NCBI GenBank assembly: GCA_965223435.1
Contig: CBDCWQ010000019.1
Span: forward strand, 620,001 to 684,000
Direction of reading: 5' to 3'
Source: CBDCWQ01 sp965223435
GTDB lineage: Bacteria > Myxococcota > Kuafuiibacteriia > Kuafuiibacteriales > Kuafuiibacteriaceae
DNA length: 64,000 nt
Shown: piece by piece, positions 62,826-64,000 of the stretch
Numbering within the stretch: position 1 is the first letter of the stretch
Layout: each line of letters begins with the position of its first letter
The notes under the pieces: generated by a model
The model's input: only the letters and a program-made list of their open reading frames with translations
What the model was told of the DNA's origin: nothing
The model's database searches: none
Translations under genes and position numbers: made by a program

Positions 62826-64000
62826 ATGGAAAAGCATTTGACATATGCATGCATATACATTGAATGTATATGCATGCATAAAATACCAATAACTTCGACG
62901 GGTTTCGTTGGGTTCTTACTCGTTTCGTGCGCCCATGGTGATTACCGGCCAACGAACCTGCCCACCCCCATTGCCGTCGATTCAGAGTTGGAGGGTCTCA
63001 AGGTCTTGGCTGCGCTACCCGGTGCGCAATCCCCCACTCAACTTGCGCTTGCCCAGCAGTTCATGGCGACGGGACGAGGGTGGCAAGGTCTCGCCTACTT
63101 TGACCGCCATGACTCGGGCAGAGGACCCGTCGCACTGGCACTCCAGGGCGTATTTCGGGCGCACGTGGCCGACGAGGTTCCACTATGGAAACGCGTATCC
63201 TGGGTGGATGACGCGCTCGAGCGACTCGATCGTGCAGCAGCGTCCGGACACGCGGTTGCGAGGCTGTTTTTGGGCGTCGTCAGTGCGGCTGTGCCCAAAC
63301 GGTTCGGGCGTGCTCAAGTCGCGGTTCGAGAGCTGACGTGGGTTCGAGAGCACCCCCAGGTGTTTTTGGTATCGGTGGAACGGGGCGCACTATACGGGCT
63401 GGCCCAAGCCTATTCGAAGCTCGGCGACCACAAAAAATCAATGGAACTGTTACAGCGTTCTGGGCACAAGACACTCGACCCAAATCGCCCCGTCTTCTTC
63501 GATACCGCCGCCTGGACAGAAAAGGAGGGTTTTCGGTTCAGCTCGCCACCGCGGCTAGACGAAGTGGCCCCAGGCGTTTTTGTGGCTTCAGGCTATGATT
63601 TCGCCGACCAGATCTTTATCGATGCCGGTCCAGGTATCGTGGCGATCGATGCCTGTTCATCTCCTAAGAACGCTCGTGAAGCACTTCGTGCATTGCGAAC
63701 TCGAACCGAAAAACCAATCACGCACGTCATTGTCACGCATTCGCATCGTGACCATGTAGGCGGGCTGCGGGCATACGCAGCACAGGGCGTAGAAGTCATC
63801 GCACACAAACACCATCGAAAGGTTGCCGGGAGGCTCAAGCAATCGCCAGGTGTGAGAAACTTTTGGCCCGACGGTTGGCAGGAACCACCGCCGAATCCGA
63901 CAACAGTCGTCGAAACGCGGCAGACCGTAGTCATTGGGGAGCGCCAACTGGAACTCATTCCAACGACCGGCGGTGAAACCGAAGATGCGCTCTTGATTCT
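62826..64000 (+). CDS. Metallo-beta-lactamase-fold lipoprotein (3' truncated by window)
   Basis: An open frame running to the window end with no stop. The lipoprotein signal is IPITSTGFVGFLLVSC followed by AHGDYRP. A helical, TPR-like part spans about residues 50-240 (GLAYFDRHDSGRGPVALAL, ALYGLAQAYSKLGDHKKSMELL). A metallo-beta-lactamase domain starts near EVAPGVFVASGYDF. Its zinc motif is complete (VTHSHRDHVGG, first His about residue 305), and GGETEDALLI near the edge fits the following metal-site region. Hydrolase of unknown substrate, probably periplasmic or outer-membrane. Two starts: ATG 62826, with GAGGGGA four bases upstream but an odd Cys-rich lead (YACIYIECICMH) encoded by the palindrome; or ATG 62874, giving a textbook 19-residue lipoprotein signal but no Shine-Dalgarno. 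Confidence 0.82.
   Translation, partial: MEKHLTYACIYIECICMHKIPITSTGFVGFLLVSCAHGDYRPTNLPTPIAVDSELEGLKVLAALPGAQSPTQLALAQQFMATGRGWQGLAYFDRHDSGRGPVALALQGVFRAHVADEVPLWKRVSWVDDALERLDRAAASGHAVARLFLGVVSAAVPKRFGRAQVAVRELTWVREHPQVFLVSVERGALYGLAQAYSKLGDHKKSMELLQRSGHKTLDPNRPVFFDTAAWTEKEGFRFSSPPRLDEVAPGVFVASGYDFADQIFIDAGPGIVAIDACSSPKNAREALRALRTRTEKPITHVIVTHSHRDHVGGLRAYAAQGVEVIAHKHHRKVAGRLKQSPGVRNFWPDGWQEPPPNPTTVVETRQTVVIGERQLELIPTTGGETEDALLI
62844..62880. repeat. Perfect 37-bp inverted repeat over the lipoprotein start
   Basis: Arms TATGCATGCATATACATT and its exact reverse complement, 18 bases each, around one central G (62862). It is strongly AT-rich against GC-rich surroundings. It is directly preceded by TTGACA (62838-62843), a consensus -35 box, and contains ATG 62874. 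A dimeric regulator operator or an RNA hairpin hiding the start codon are both possible. Confidence 0.9.

Noticed and set aside
62908..63336. 142-codon plus-strand frame near the right edge
   Set aside because: It overlaps in another frame the lipoprotein/metallo-beta-lactamase gene, whose translation is coherent from signal peptide to zinc motif.

Overview
The window reads as GC-rich, densely coding chromosome of a Myxococcota/Deltaproteobacteria-type predator-lineage bacterium. This is inferred from a TonB-like AgmX/PglI C-terminal protein, many lipoproteins with ASH, RCC1 or Cys-rich repeats, a VanW protein, an Ldh_2 enzyme and very large secreted proteins. No rRNA, tRNA, insertion sequence, phage gene or CRISPR array was seen. 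The species cannot be named from the sequence.

Layout. 1-2.5 kb: a truncated hydantoinase-B gene, a DUF2062 membrane protein and exonuclease III, all on plus. 2.5-17.6 kb: a long minus-strand run. In transcription order it holds an outer-membrane beta-barrel, a membrane-anchored protein and a GT39-like glycosyltransferase; an ASH-repeat/VWA lipoprotein; a DUF2135-like protein; then folB, a SUMF1-domain protein and an LTA-synthase-like enzyme in one tight unit; and an RCC1 lipoprotein with 19 tandem pentapeptides. 18-21.2 kb: AgmX-type protein, P460-like haem lipoprotein, VanW protein and a divergent malate/lactate dehydrogenase. 21.2-24.8 kb: a three-gene overlapping operon (O-antigen-ligase/TPR protein, SH3 protein, ATP-grasp ligase). 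24.8-26.8 kb: a KamA-type radical SAM enzyme and a nucleotidyltransferase with a small partner ORF.

26.8-59.4 kb is the striking part: about 33 kb, all on minus, holding only six genes, five of them with export signals. They are (a) a 5,949-residue lipoprotein running from a PGRP-like domain through Ig/FN3, sialidase-like, helical toroid, LamG and HExxH regions to a GH16 domain; (b) two tandem paralogous lipoproteins of a family I do not recognise; and (c) three genes joined by ATGA overlaps, encoding a 1,735-residue multi-domain lipoprotein, a transglutaminase-like protein without its catalytic residues and an RHS/YD-repeat protein without a visible signal peptide. The giant and the 1,735-residue protein appear to share an alpha/alpha-toroid module. 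Taken together the block looks like a surface or secreted system acting on polysaccharide or cell wall; this is inference.

59.9-64 kb: a glucose/sorbosone dehydrogenase lipoprotein, a frameshifted gene remnant, a universal stress protein, and a metallo-beta-lactamase-fold lipoprotein cut by the window end. The start of the last is overlapped by a perfect 37-bp inverted repeat.
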